Assembly (NCBI RefSeq): GCF_010468615.1
Contig: NZ_WUEH01000002.1
Coordinates: 164,364-228,363 of the forward strand
From: Pseudodesulfovibrio sp. JC047
GTDB taxonomy: Bacteria > Desulfobacterota > Desulfovibrionia > Desulfovibrionales > Desulfovibrionaceae
Length of the DNA stretch: 64,000 bases
Reading direction: 5' to 3'
A model generated the notes under the pieces. The model did no database searches. It saw only the letters and a program-made list of their open reading frames with translations, and had not been told where the DNA came from. Below are positions 1 to 8,729 of the stretch, piece after piece. Each line of letters begins with the position of its first letter. Positions within the stretch are counted from its first letter, which is position 1. The position numbers and the translations under genes are program-made.

Positions 1-401
1 ATCACGGGTGCGAAAAGCAGGTTCAACGCCGTACTGACCATGAACGCACTCATCACGGTTGCCACAAGAGATGTCCCGGTCCCGGAAAACCCGACGTGTG
101 CCAACAACACCGGAACGCCAGTCGTGAAAATGGTAAAGGCACTCTTGATGAGCATACCCAAAACACCCCAGACAAGCATCCGGGGGACCACCCCGAATCC
201 CGGACGGGAATAGACACCGGCCACGATACGCAAGGCCAGACATTCTCCAAAGGTGGCAAGGATCGCGAACTTGACGAAGCTCATGAAAAATCCATGGGCC
301 ACACTCACCGATTTGAAGGTGGCAAAGGCACCGGGAACCAGCATGAAAAAACCAAGGACCACGGCAATGACGACAAGGACAGCACAATCTGATCGTTTCA
401 T
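1..401 (-). CDS. Polytopic membrane protein, partial at left edge
   Basis: The frame is open from an ATG at 399-401 to the window edge, giving at least 133 residues. The N-terminus MKRSDCAVLVV opens a hydrophobic helix, and further hydrophobic stretches follow around residues 35-55 and 72-95, so this is an inner-membrane protein with at least three segments. A weak purine-rich stretch (GAGAA) precedes the start. It lies downstream of acs on the same strand but behind a terminator, so it is probably not co-transcribed in full. The segment GVVPRMLVWGVLGMLIKSAF is hydrophobic with a conserved look, but I do not recognise the family with certainty. The C-terminus is outside the window. Confidence 0.6.
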   Translation of the reverse strand, partial: MKRSDCAVLVVIAVVLGFFMLVPGAFATFKSVSVAHGFFMSFVKFAILATFGECLALRIVAGVYSRPGFGVVPRMLVWGVLGMLIKSAFTIFTTGVPVLLAHVGFSGTGTSLVATVMSAFMVSTALNLLFAPV

Positions 402-428
402 TGTTCTCTATGTGTTGAAGACTTTCAC

Positions 429-460
429 AAAAAGGGGCGGACGGTCCGACCATCCACCCC
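429..460 (-). terminator. Rho-independent terminator after acs
   Basis: On the minus strand a G/C-rich stem (GGGG...CCCC with GGA/TCC inside) is followed by TTTTTG. It sits seven bases beyond the acs stop and before the next same-strand gene. Confidence 0.6.
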
Positions 461-466
461 GAAACA

Positions 467-2902
467 TCACGCCTGCGCCGTCTGGCGGAGCACGTCCGCA
501 TACAATCGGCTTTCAATGAATTTCGCCAGACAAGCCACGGCTCGATCACAGACCGGGAAAACCAGTACGCCGTTGGCGTTCAGGGTCCGGCGCATGGGGT
601 CGAACATCTCGCCCCCGTCCACCACACCGACCAAAGGCTTATCCATGGTCTTGTTCGTCTCGATGATCATATTGACCACACTGGCATCGGATTCCATGGG
701 GAATGCCTCAGAACCCGGCAGGGTCTTGGTGGTCGGTCCCAACGGTCCCAACCCGATCACCACGGCGTCCACATTCTCGTCAGCAGCCAGAATTTTCACC
801 ATATCCACGTGGGTCTGATCGTTTGCCCCGGCATTGATATCCAACGGATTGTGAACCGACACCAGTGAATCCAACCGCTCGGCCTTGAGCACTTCACCGA
901 TCCGTTCTCGGGATTGCGGAGAAAACGATGCCAAGGACATCTTGTAGTCATCGGATTGAATCGAATCGGCAATACCCACGGCTTCGAATCCGCATCCACT
1001 GACAGCGGCCAGCCGATTGCCGGTCACTTTCTTGTCGGCCATGGTCTCGGCCATCAGGAAAAGATCCTGAAATTCCGTAAAGGTCTGTGCAACAATGGCT
1101 CCAGCCTGACGCACACAGGATTCGCAGACCATATAGTCCCCGGCAAGGGAAGCGGTATGGCCGCTGGTGGCGTCTTTGCCTTCCGGGGTCCGACCTGCCT
1201 TGTAAAAAACCACGTCCTTACCGGCCAGGACGGCCTCACGAACGGCGGTACAGAATTCGAGTCCATCAAGATCGTTGAACCCTTCCGCATAGATGGCGAT
1301 AACATCGACTTCATCAGAATTCTTGAAGTACTTCATCATGTCGCCCAAGGTAAGATCTGTCTGGTTGCCCATGGACAGCATGTACGCGGGATTCAGGGCC
1401 GGAGTCTGGCTCAACCGATGGACCATGAATGCGCCACTCTGACTGATAAGCGCAGCCCGACGATACTCCGTGGTCTTGGCGCGAGGGAATTTCTCGTCCG
1501 GGATGAACCAGGTGTCATATTTTCCCGGCCTGGAAATAACCCCCATGCAATTGGCACCGATGAAGATGGGTCCGCCGTCGTCCGTGCCGTGGGCCTCGTC
1601 AATGGCGGCCATGACCCGGGCCGCATCTTCCTTGCTGTCCGCGGTTTCACCGAGTCCGCCGGGAATCAGCATCACGGATTGTGCAACATCGAGCCGCACC
1701 ACATCATTGACCAACGCGGGCACATGCTTTGCGGCCACGCCAACCACAAACAGGTCCATCTTTTCCGGCAGGGATTCAAGATTCGGGAAGCACTTCACCC
1801 CGTCGATACTGTCAACGCCATCGCGCAGGATGAAAACATCTTCCCTGGCCATCCCGCTCTCAAGCATGTTGTGCAGGATGGTTCGTGCAAAATTCTGCCG
1901 TGTTGCCGACACGCCGATAATCCCGACCTTTTTCGGATGCAGCATGTTTCGAATCTTTACCACGGGCCGCGCATTCTTTCGCGTTCCCGGCAGGGAGAAC
2001 CGACACATCCCATCCAGAGGGACCATCAGGAAGTTGGTGAAGGCATACGGGTTGATCTCCATTTCCTCGATAATGAAATCCGCTTCCGGATTCGTGGACG
2101 AAAATTTCCGTCCCATTTCGAGAAAGGAGTTGAAACATTCAATGAGTTGTTCGTCCGTGACCACCCGTCGCTGTCCACGGGTCAGGCCCGCGAGCTTGCG
2201 ATAGGAAATGGTTTTCTTGAACATGGCGAAAAAGGCCTCGCCATCCACCAGTTCACAGGACGCCGCAACAATGGCCTGTCCCTTTCTGAACCGTTTGGCA
2301 TACAGCTCGGTATCGGTACCACCCAATCCGGCACTGAGAATCATCCCGAACTCCCGGGTGTTACGCAGGCCAACAATCAGCTCGTTGCCAAAGGAACTGG
2401 AGTCCGGCGGCATGAATTGCACCAGCAAAACGCCCTTGATATCGCCACTGATGGCGGCGATCAATTCCTGACCGGACAGACCGCGATACTTGGCAGGTGC
2501 GAGGCTAACGTTCCGCTCGATTTCAGCCGCATAGTTTTCAGGGACTTCGTACTGTATCTTTCGAATGGCCGACCGGATGGCGTTGGGTTCCTTTTTCACG
2601 ATCCGCACACCGCCGACTTCAGTCTTGTGGATAATGGTCGGCGACACGATCTTGAGAACGACTTTTTCACCGGGCAAGGCAAGCAACTCGTCATCTGACG
2701 ACCGCGCACCACGGGGCACGAGAATACTCTTTGGCGGCGTTTCCGCCCCGGAACGACTCAACAAATTGTACACTTCGTATTCGAAAAGCCGATCTCGGCC
2801 TTCTTCCTGCGCCGCCCGAAAAATCTCGGATATGGCGTCAAACTGTATGGTAACCGCATCATGTGAACTTTGGGTATGCGATTCTGTCGGCAGCACGTTC
2901 AT
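467..2902 (-). CDS. acs: ADP-forming acyl-CoA synthetase (acetate--CoA ligase, fused subunits)
   Basis: 811-residue single-chain NDP-forming acyl-CoA synthetase. It converts acyl-CoA + ADP + Pi to acid + CoA + ATP in the cytoplasm. An ATP-grasp (beta) region comes first (about residues 25-300, ending in a metal-binding EMEINPY motif near 284), then a CoA-binding Rossmann domain (KKVGIIGVSATRQN near 322) and the succinyl-CoA-ligase-like domain. The phospho-histidine is probably in SGHTASLAGD near residue 581. The ATG at 2902 is preferred over an upstream start because AAGGAT lies just before it. The beta-then-alpha order is opposite to Pat-type fusions. It lies 87 bp behind the fused indolepyruvate oxidoreductase, which suggests that aryl- or branched-acyl-CoA is the substrate; this is inference. 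The gene symbol is generic. Confidence 0.88.
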   Translation of the reverse strand: MNVLPTESHTQSSHDAVTIQFDAISEIFRAAQEEGRDRLFEYEVYNLLSRSGAETPPKSILVPRGARSSDDELLALPGEKVVLKIVSPTIIHKTEVGGVRIVKKEPNAIRSAIRKIQYEVPENYAAEIERNVSLAPAKYRGLSGQELIAAISGDIKGVLLVQFMPPDSSSFGNELIVGLRNTREFGMILSAGLGGTDTELYAKRFRKGQAIVAASCELVDGEAFFAMFKKTISYRKLAGLTRGQRRVVTDEQLIECFNSFLEMGRKFSSTNPEADFIIEEMEINPYAFTNFLMVPLDGMCRFSLPGTRKNARPVVKIRNMLHPKKVGIIGVSATRQNFARTILHNMLESGMAREDVFILRDGVDSIDGVKCFPNLESLPEKMDLFVVGVAAKHVPALVNDVVRLDVAQSVMLIPGGLGETADSKEDAARVMAAIDEAHGTDDGGPIFIGANCMGVISRPGKYDTWFIPDEKFPRAKTTEYRRAALISQSGAFMVHRLSQTPALNPAYMLSMGNQTDLTLGDMMKYFKNSDEVDVIAIYAEGFNDLDGLEFCTAVREAVLAGKDVVFYKAGRTPEGKDATSGHTASLAGDYMVCESCVRQAGAIVAQTFTEFQDLFLMAETMADKKVTGNRLAAVSGCGFEAVGIADSIQSDDYKMSLASFSPQSRERIGEVLKAERLDSLVSVHNPLDINAGANDQTHVDMVKILAADENVDAVVIGLGPLGPTTKTLPGSEAFPMESDASVVNMIIETNKTMDKPLVGVVDGGEMFDPMRRTLNANGVLVFPVCDRAVACLAKFIESRLYADVLRQTAQA

Positions 2903-2930
2903 TGAAAGATCCTTGTTATACTGAATTATC

Positions 2931-2980
2931 AAAAAGCCCGACAGGGACACGGACATCCCAAAAGGTGTGCCCCTGTCGAG
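2931..2980 (-). terminator. Intergenic hairpin between iorAB and acs
   Basis: The minus strand carries a stem of CGACAGGGGCAC against GTGTCCCTGTCG with a loop of about 13 bases, followed by CTTTTTG. It would terminate or attenuate iorAB transcription before acs, so the two genes may be expressed at different levels. Confidence 0.6.
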
Positions 2981-2989
2981 TTTGTTTGG

Positions 2990-5488
2990 CTAAAGGAGTT
3001 TTTTCCCTGCATTGAAAGCAGCGTAGTTCGCGTTCCAGATCGCGGGCTTGGGGCTGACATTCTTGAGGGCCTGGAACCAGAATTCCTCGGGGAAGGCATC
3101 AAATGGAGACAGGGTGCTCAATGCGCCCATCATGACGACATTTGCGATGCGACCAGTCGCGTCACCCAATTCCAAAGCGGCCTTGAGCACATCGACAATA
3201 ACGACATTATACCCTGCCAGCGCATCGGTGATCGCTTCGGTTGACGGATACATGGCCTCGTCCACACCATGCGGAAGCACCTCTGTATCGGCCAGCAAAA
3301 CCATGCCGCCGGGACGGAGCGTGTTCAAAAAGCCGGGCCGGAGCACTTCACTTTTTTCCATGCTGACCAGACAATCGGCCGTACCGGGCAACAAGGTCGG
3401 TGAAATGGCTGCTCCACAACTGAAGGTGGACACCACCGGACCGCCCATCTGGGCCATGCCGTGGGTCTCGCCCTTGACCACGTTGGTGTCATCATATCCG
3501 GCCAAAAACGCCAGTTGCGTCAACACGCGACCAAAGAAAAGGTTGCCCTGACCGCCGACACCACGAATGGCGACAGCGAGACGTTCCGGAAGTGAAAGCG
3601 CACTCTTTTCCGGCAGGATCAATGTCTCGGGTGCATCCGGCAGCGTGACGCGGGCCGAGGTTTCGGTCTCGGATGGTTCGGCCACGGAGATGGCCTTGAC
3701 CGGACACATCTGGGCACAGGCAGCGGCCTGGCTCACACAGCCGGTACACAAATTATTGAACGACGGCAGTCCGTCCTTGTCCGCCTGAATGCCCGGACAG
3801 ATCTGACACAATCCACACCGTTTGCAGATATCCGCATTCACGGTCATCTTTGTTCCGTAGGCAGATTTTGGGACCTTGCGGATGCACGATCCCGTGACCA
3901 CGAGCGTCGTGAATTCGCCTTTCTCCGCATTGGCCAGAGCCTCGGTCAAACCGCGCCGAATGGCCTTGCGATCATATCCACTCGCTTCGATGACCTGTGC
4001 GCCATGCGCGGCCAGTGTCTTCTGAAGATCAAAGGAATTCTCATGCCCGGCAAGGTTCACAGGTGAAGTCGGCCCAGGCTGACCGCCTGTCATGGCCGTC
4101 CAGTTGTTATCGAGAATGACCTTGACGCCCGGGACATTCCTGAACAGCGTGTTCCTGGTCGCGTCCAACCCGCTATGACACTCCGTGCCATCTCCCAACA
4201 CACTGATGCACTTGGCGGCCTTGTCGGGATTGGCAAGGACGTATCCCATCCGGTTGCCTTCGCTGGCCCCCATGGCCAAGCCCGTGTCAACCGCATCCAT
4301 GAAATGAAGCAGGGTATTACAGCCGATATCACCGAAACTGGCTTCGATTTCCCCTTTCTTCTTCATCTGACGAACGGTTTCGCCAAACAGCCGATACGGA
4401 CATCCGGCACAGATCATGGGTGGCCGTTTGAGCGGCTCCACGCCGTGAACGAGAGTTTCTTCCAAAGGATATCCCAACAGTGCGGACACCGATGCAGGGT
4501 CCCACTCGGTACGAGTATCTGTTTCCGCCTTGCCCACAACGGCCAGCCCCTCGCGCTCGATGGCTTCCTGAAGGTACCGATATCCGTCTTCGACCACGTA
4601 CACCGGCCCGTCAATGGCCGCATGAAATTCTCGAATCCGCTCCATGGGCAATGGCACGGTCAATCCGAGCGACAGGATATCGAAATCCTTGCCCAAAGAC
4701 TGTCGCACTTCCCGAACCATGATGTCGCCTGCGCCACAGGTAATGATACCGACTTTTCCGGCACCCTTTTCCCAGACATTCAACGGGCTTTGTTCGGCCA
4801 TGGTTTTCAGGGCGGGCCACCGCTCGGTCACCACCAGATCATAATTCTTGCGGGCAACCACCGGCAACGTATTGAATTCGCTAAGCGGAACCGTCACCGC
4901 GGCGCGCTCACGGGTCTTCTGCTCCGTCAAACGAACCAGCCCTTCACTGTGACACAAGGTGCCACTGACAAGAATCACGCAGGGGGTTCTGTACTCACGG
5001 CTGATATTGGCAGCGATTTCACTGGCGATGTGCAATTCCTGATGGTTGCGCGGCTCAAAAACAGGGATGAACGAACTCCGAATCAAGGGCCGGGGGTCAA
5101 CAAGATGCTGGGTCGAACTGGGGGTGAAATCGGCGGCCACGTAGTAAACCAACGCGCCACGCTCCTCCGTGAAAAAAGCCGAACTCGTCAGCAAGTCACC
5201 CGCCTGAAACAACCCCGGAATCTTCATGGTGACAACACAGTCGTTGCCAGCCATGGAATGACCATGGGCAACGGCCACCGCTGTCGCCTCGCTCACGGAC
5301 CAGCCCACTTCAATCAGATCCTGAACATTGCTCAATCCCTTGTCGATGACCTCGGTACTCGGTGTTCCGGGATATCCGTCCACCGCATGAATACCGGACC
5401 GCACACATCCCACCGCAAAGGCGATGTTCCCCTGGAGGACAGTGGCTTTACCGGCTTCACTGGTGCACAATTTCTTGATTGGATTCAT
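2990..5488 (-). CDS. iorA: Fused indolepyruvate:ferredoxin oxidoreductase (alpha + beta in one chain)
   Basis: 832 residues. It decarboxylates aryl- or other 2-keto acids to acyl-CoA with reduction of ferredoxin. The N-terminal pyrimidine-binding domain carries GYPGTPSTE (about residue 40). The TPP-binding domain carries GDIGCN and LGDGTE...NNWTAMTGGQ (about 400-460). A 2x[4Fe-4S] ferredoxin region has CKRCGLCQIC and CTGCVSQAAACAQMCP (about 553-605). The last 200 residues are the IorB-like subunit (RGVGGQGNLFFGR near 640, then KGETHGMAQMGGPV). In many species IorA and IorB are separate, so this is a natural fusion. The start has an AGGAG site nine bases upstream. It is divergent from the FadR-type regulator, with a perfect palindrome between them. 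Substrate range cannot be read from the sequence. Confidence 0.9.
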   Translation of the reverse strand: MNPIKKLCTSEAGKATVLQGNIAFAVGCVRSGIHAVDGYPGTPSTEVIDKGLSNVQDLIEVGWSVSEATAVAVAHGHSMAGNDCVVTMKIPGLFQAGDLLTSSAFFTEERGALVYYVAADFTPSSTQHLVDPRPLIRSSFIPVFEPRNHQELHIASEIAANISREYRTPCVILVSGTLCHSEGLVRLTEQKTRERAAVTVPLSEFNTLPVVARKNYDLVVTERWPALKTMAEQSPLNVWEKGAGKVGIITCGAGDIMVREVRQSLGKDFDILSLGLTVPLPMERIREFHAAIDGPVYVVEDGYRYLQEAIEREGLAVVGKAETDTRTEWDPASVSALLGYPLEETLVHGVEPLKRPPMICAGCPYRLFGETVRQMKKKGEIEASFGDIGCNTLLHFMDAVDTGLAMGASEGNRMGYVLANPDKAAKCISVLGDGTECHSGLDATRNTLFRNVPGVKVILDNNWTAMTGGQPGPTSPVNLAGHENSFDLQKTLAAHGAQVIEASGYDRKAIRRGLTEALANAEKGEFTTLVVTGSCIRKVPKSAYGTKMTVNADICKRCGLCQICPGIQADKDGLPSFNNLCTGCVSQAAACAQMCPVKAISVAEPSETETSARVTLPDAPETLILPEKSALSLPERLAVAIRGVGGQGNLFFGRVLTQLAFLAGYDDTNVVKGETHGMAQMGGPVVSTFSCGAAISPTLLPGTADCLVSMEKSEVLRPGFLNTLRPGGMVLLADTEVLPHGVDEAMYPSTEAITDALAGYNVVIVDVLKAALELGDATGRIANVVMMGALSTLSPFDAFPEEFWFQALKNVSPKPAIWNANYAAFNAGKKLL

Positions 5489-5799
5489 TCTTTTGGTCTC
5501 CTGATGGTTTATCGTGCTCTTGGGGGATCGCCATGGTCATCCCCATCACAAGTGCATGGAGCTGTATTATATAAAGTCAGACTTTATGTCAACGCACTCT
5601 TCTATTTTTTAGTACCAATTTAAACATTGAAATATTTGCTCTTTTTAATATATTCAATCTTTCTAGTTCGGACAAATATCCTTTGTGAGAACTTTTTACT
5701 CATATAAAAAGTTAAAAGAACAGACATAAAGGCCAACGAATCGACAGCGGCCGATATATACGGTATTGTCGATAAAATTCAGTTAAAAAAGGACGTCTC
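5489..5799. other. Divergent control region between iorAB and the GntR regulator
   Basis: A 311-bp AT-rich region with no ORF of its own. It contains the perfect palindrome at 5571-5587 and a second inverted repeat (AACTTTTTA / TAAAAAGTT, six-base spacer) at 5690-5713. These are the only clear signals I see. Confidence 0.6.
5571..5587. promoter_or_regulatory. Candidate FadR/GntR operator (perfect 17-bp palindrome)
   Basis: ATAAAGTCAGACTTTAT is a perfect inverted repeat around a central A. It lies 83 bp upstream of iorAB and 213 bp upstream of the divergent GntR gene. The AGTC-N-GACT core fits the short dyads bound by FadR-subfamily regulators, so autoregulation and control of iorAB are likely. 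Binding is inferred. Confidence 0.55.
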
Positions 5800-6537
5800 A
5801 TGGGTGGCAAGCCGAAGAAAGACACATCTCACCGGAATCAAGGCCGATGCGAAGATGTCGTTGCGACCATCAAACGCGAAATTCTCCTCAAACAGTATGT
5901 GCCGGGCGACGCCTTGCTCCGCGAGGAGTTGCTCGCCAAACGGTACGGTGTCAGCCGGACCATGGTCCGAGAAGCCCTCGGGGTGTTGAAAACCCAGGGG
6001 TATCTGGAATCCAAACGGGGCAAAAGCGGCGGGACATTTGTCAAGAACATCATCGAATCCAGTGCGATGGGGAACCTTTTTGGCGACCTGATACTCATGG
6101 GTTCCATGAGTATCAACGACCTGCTTGCGGCCCGGTTGCTCATTGAGCCTGAAGGATGCCGTCTGGCAGCCATGAATGCCTCGCCCCGCGACTTGCAAAA
6201 ACTTGAAGACATCATTCAACTCGTCTCCACCGAAAGCGACGAGATCAAGAAAACCGAAGCGAACGTCAAATTTCACATCCAGATCGGCAAACTCAGCGGC
6301 AATCCCTTTTATGAGATGTCGATCCGCAGTTTCATGAGCTTCACAACAATGTTTACCCAAAAACTCGGGTCGGCTGCCGTCAAGATTCACAATGATTCTG
6401 ACCACCAAAAGATTCTGGACGCATTGAAGGCCCGTGATCCTCAGCTTGTCTATGAAGTCATGTACGTCCACGTCTCGGGTATGAAGGAAAACATGGTGTC
6501 CATGGAAAAAATGCTTCGTGACGCCCATCTCGGTTAA
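5800..6537 (+). CDS. GntR-family (FadR subfamily, FCD domain) transcriptional regulator
   Basis: 245 residues. A winged helix-turn-helix at about 20-75 (LLAKRYGVSRTMVREALGVL, then the wing KRGKSGGTFV) is followed by an FCD ligand-binding domain with metal-type histidines in FHIQIGK, DHQKILDAL and YVHVSGM. Such regulators respond to organic acids such as lactate or acyl compounds. It sits between the lutABC operon and iorAB, both on the opposite strand, so it is the obvious candidate regulator for both. Start at ATG 5800; I see no strong Shine-Dalgarno. A terminator follows 21 bp after the stop. Confidence 0.85.
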   Translation: MGGKPKKDTSHRNQGRCEDVVATIKREILLKQYVPGDALLREELLAKRYGVSRTMVREALGVLKTQGYLESKRGKSGGTFVKNIIESSAMGNLFGDLILMGSMSINDLLAARLLIEPEGCRLAAMNASPRDLQKLEDIIQLVSTESDEIKKTEANVKFHIQIGKLSGNPFYEMSIRSFMSFTTMFTQKLGSAAVKIHNDSDHQKILDALKARDPQLVYEVMYVHVSGMKENMVSMEKMLRDAHLG

Positions 6538-6557
6538 CCACTTGATTTTCGACAAAG

Positions 6558-6594
6558 CAAAGGCTGACGCACCCCGTGCGCCAGCCTTTTTTTC
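6558..6594 (+). terminator. Rho-independent terminator after the GntR gene
   Basis: AAAGGCTGACGCAC pairs with GTGCGCCAGCCTTT across a CCC loop (one A-C mismatch), followed by TTTTTTT. It may also slow lutC transcripts arriving from the other side. Confidence 0.8.
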
Positions 6595-6655
6595 AGTATA
6601 AAAGCCCACCGTATCCTGGTGTCAACAAACACGATTTTCCTGGTTCGATCATGAA

Positions 6656-7330
6656 TTACACCGCAGAATCATCGACAATCAGCACGATCAGCTTGACTGG
6701 CCCGTGAATACCGACACGCAGGGTGTTTTCAATATCAGCCGATTTGGACGGTCCCGAAATGAGGACCGCATTCCGAGGCCGTCTTTCCACCCAGTCGAAT
6801 TTCTCAACCGCTGCGGAAAACGACGGATATATTTCTGAAGTCCGCACGGCTGCGATGTACACCGGAGGCACCAGAGACAGAAGCCTCGGCTCCACCTTAT
6901 CCGGCCACAACAGCACGGCGGCTTCGTCCGCGATACCCGCTTTGACACTGGTAATCGAGGCCTTGGCCGTGGCGAACAGGATGTCCTTGCTGTCGGGATT
7001 CTCATTGTCCCAATACAACAATTCGGCGTCATCATCGCCCCATTCCTCAGCGATTTTCTGCCCGATCCATGTGGTCGGTGCCTGAATCAGATTCTCCAAC
7101 GAATGGTCCTGCAAAACAGCACGGACCGTGGGAATAACATCCTTGAGCGAACACCGAAGCACGGTGCTCCAGGTCGCTTCCATTCTTTCGGCAAATTCGT
7201 CCACCACCTCGGCGTGGGACCGTTTTCCTTTTTCAGATTCGGGAAACCACGGCTCGACAGGCTCGGGATAGGCACTATTTTTCCCGGCTCTCAACCGTGA
7301 AAGAATCGCTGTGCGCGCATTACTTGCCAT
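6656..7330 (-). CDS. lutC: LutC-type LUD-domain protein
   Basis: 224 residues beginning MASNARTAILSRLRAG. The ATG at 7330 follows a GAGGAAG site inside the end of lutB, and the two genes overlap by 11 bp. LUD-domain proteins of this size are the third component of the LutABC complex, which oxidises L-lactate or a related 2-hydroxy acid in the cytoplasm. It is last in the permease-lutA-lutB-lutC operon. Nothing in the sequence tells which 2-hydroxy acid is used. Confidence 0.85.
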   Translation of the reverse strand: MASNARTAILSRLRAGKNSAYPEPVEPWFPESEKGKRSHAEVVDEFAERMEATWSTVLRCSLKDVIPTVRAVLQDHSLENLIQAPTTWIGQKIAEEWGDDDAELLYWDNENPDSKDILFATAKASITSVKAGIADEAAVLLWPDKVEPRLLSLVPPVYIAAVRTSEIYPSFSAAVEKFDWVERRPRNAVLISGPSKSADIENTLRVGIHGPVKLIVLIVDDSAV

Positions 7331-8729
7331 TGTCTTCCTCCTTGAGCAAATCGAGCATTCCTTTTGAGGCGAATTCGGGACGGACACGGCTGTCTGTCCA
7401 CGCCTTGAGCGGGCCCCATGCGGGCATGACCTGCCCGGTGTGGGCAAAGGTCTTCCGGGTCATGGACCGCAGACCGCCAGACGTCATGACCTTGGCCCAG
7501 AAACTCCAGGCTGCGGTTTCATTGAACGTCCGGTTGGTTCCATGCCCCTGCACGACCCCGGCCTTGTCAACGCCTTCAACCCGCAACCGACGAACAATGT
7601 CAGGAATGGGAATCATCACGGGACAAACTTCGCTACAGGCACCGCACAAAGACGATGCGGCCGCCATATATCCATGTTTATCCAGCCCATTGAGCTGGGG
7701 CATGATCATGGTCCCGATGGGACCGGGATAAGTGGCATCATAGGCATGACCACCAATCCGTTTGAAAATGGGACAATGGTTGATGCAGGCTCCACACCGC
7801 AGACATTGCAGACTCTGCCGCAATTCCGGGTCTTTGTGGATATTGGATCGTCCGTTGTCCAACAACACCAGATGGACCTGTTCAGGCCCTTCGGGATGCC
7901 CCTCGGAGCGGGGACCACTGACCATGTTGAAATAGGTGCTGATACGCTGGCCCGTGGCCGAACCAACAAGCATCCGCAGGGCGAGCGGCAAATCAACCAT
8001 CCGCTCCACGACTTTTTCAATGCCGGTGATGGCGATATGCACCTTGGGAACAGACGCGCACATCCGGGCGTTCCCCTCATTTTCAACCACGGAAATGGTG
8101 CCGGTTTCCGCCACCGCGAAATTGACACCAGTCACGCCCACGTCAGCCGTTCGGAACCGTTCCCGCAGATACTTGCGCGCCTCGGCCTGAAGGATGTCCG
8201 GGTCACTGGTATATTCAGTGCCCAAATTATCCGTAAACGCCTCGCCAACCTGCTCCTTGGTCACATGCAGGGCCGGAGCAATGATGTGAAATGGCGGTTC
8301 TTTCCTGAGCTGAATGATGAATTCACCCAAATCAGTTTCCATGGGCACACAGTCATGTTTTTCCAGATAGTCATTGAGGTGGATTTCCTCGGTGACCATG
8401 GACTTGCTCTTGACCAACGTCCGACCATTCACGCTCTGCATGATCTTCAGGACAATGGCACTGGCCTCTTCGCCGGTTTCCGCCCAATGCACCTGAACAC
8501 CGTTTGCCGTACACTCCTTTTCCAGTCGTTCCAGCACGTCTGGCAATCGGCCCACAACACGCTGTTTGATATCCCGAATACATTCGCGCATGGCTTCGGT
8601 CTTGTCGGAATCCGTGAACAGACTGGCCCGGCCTCGCCGGAAATTGCCCATGACAAATTCGAGATGACCGCGTTGCGCCTTGTTCGACAGGGCCTTTTTC
8701 ACATTGGCGGTGAAGTGGTCGTTACCCAT
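7320..8729 (-). CDS. lutB: LutB-type iron-sulfur LUD-domain protein
   Basis: 469 residues. The N-terminal two thirds is a LUD domain (GVNFAVAETGTISVVENEGNARM near 220-245). A ferredoxin-like region has CLRCGACINHCP near 306 and CGACSEVCP near 358, which can hold two [4Fe-4S] clusters. This is the standard layout of LutB, the electron-carrying subunit of the Lut complex. The ATG at 8729 has a GGGAGCGG site and overlaps lutA by 8 bp, so translation is probably coupled. Both histidine-poor CxxCxxC motifs are intact. Confidence 0.9.
   Translation of the reverse strand: MGNDHFTANVKKALSNKAQRGHLEFVMGNFRRGRASLFTDSDKTEAMRECIRDIKQRVVGRLPDVLERLEKECTANGVQVHWAETGEEASAIVLKIMQSVNGRTLVKSKSMVTEEIHLNDYLEKHDCVPMETDLGEFIIQLRKEPPFHIIAPALHVTKEQVGEAFTDNLGTEYTSDPDILQAEARKYLRERFRTADVGVTGVNFAVAETGTISVVENEGNARMCASVPKVHIAITGIEKVVERMVDLPLALRMLVGSATGQRISTYFNMVSGPRSEGHPEGPEQVHLVLLDNGRSNIHKDPELRQSLQCLRCGACINHCPIFKRIGGHAYDATYPGPIGTMIMPQLNGLDKHGYMAAASSLCGACSEVCPVMIPIPDIVRRLRVEGVDKAGVVQGHGTNRTFNETAAWSFWAKVMTSGGLRSMTRKTFAHTGQVMPAWGPLKAWTDSRVRPEFASKGMLDLLKEEDNGK

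Noticed and set aside
914..2698. 594-codon plus-strand reading frame opposite acs
   Set aside because: It is an antisense shadow of acs: codon bias gives long open frames on the other strand. It has no ribosome site and no recognisable motif.
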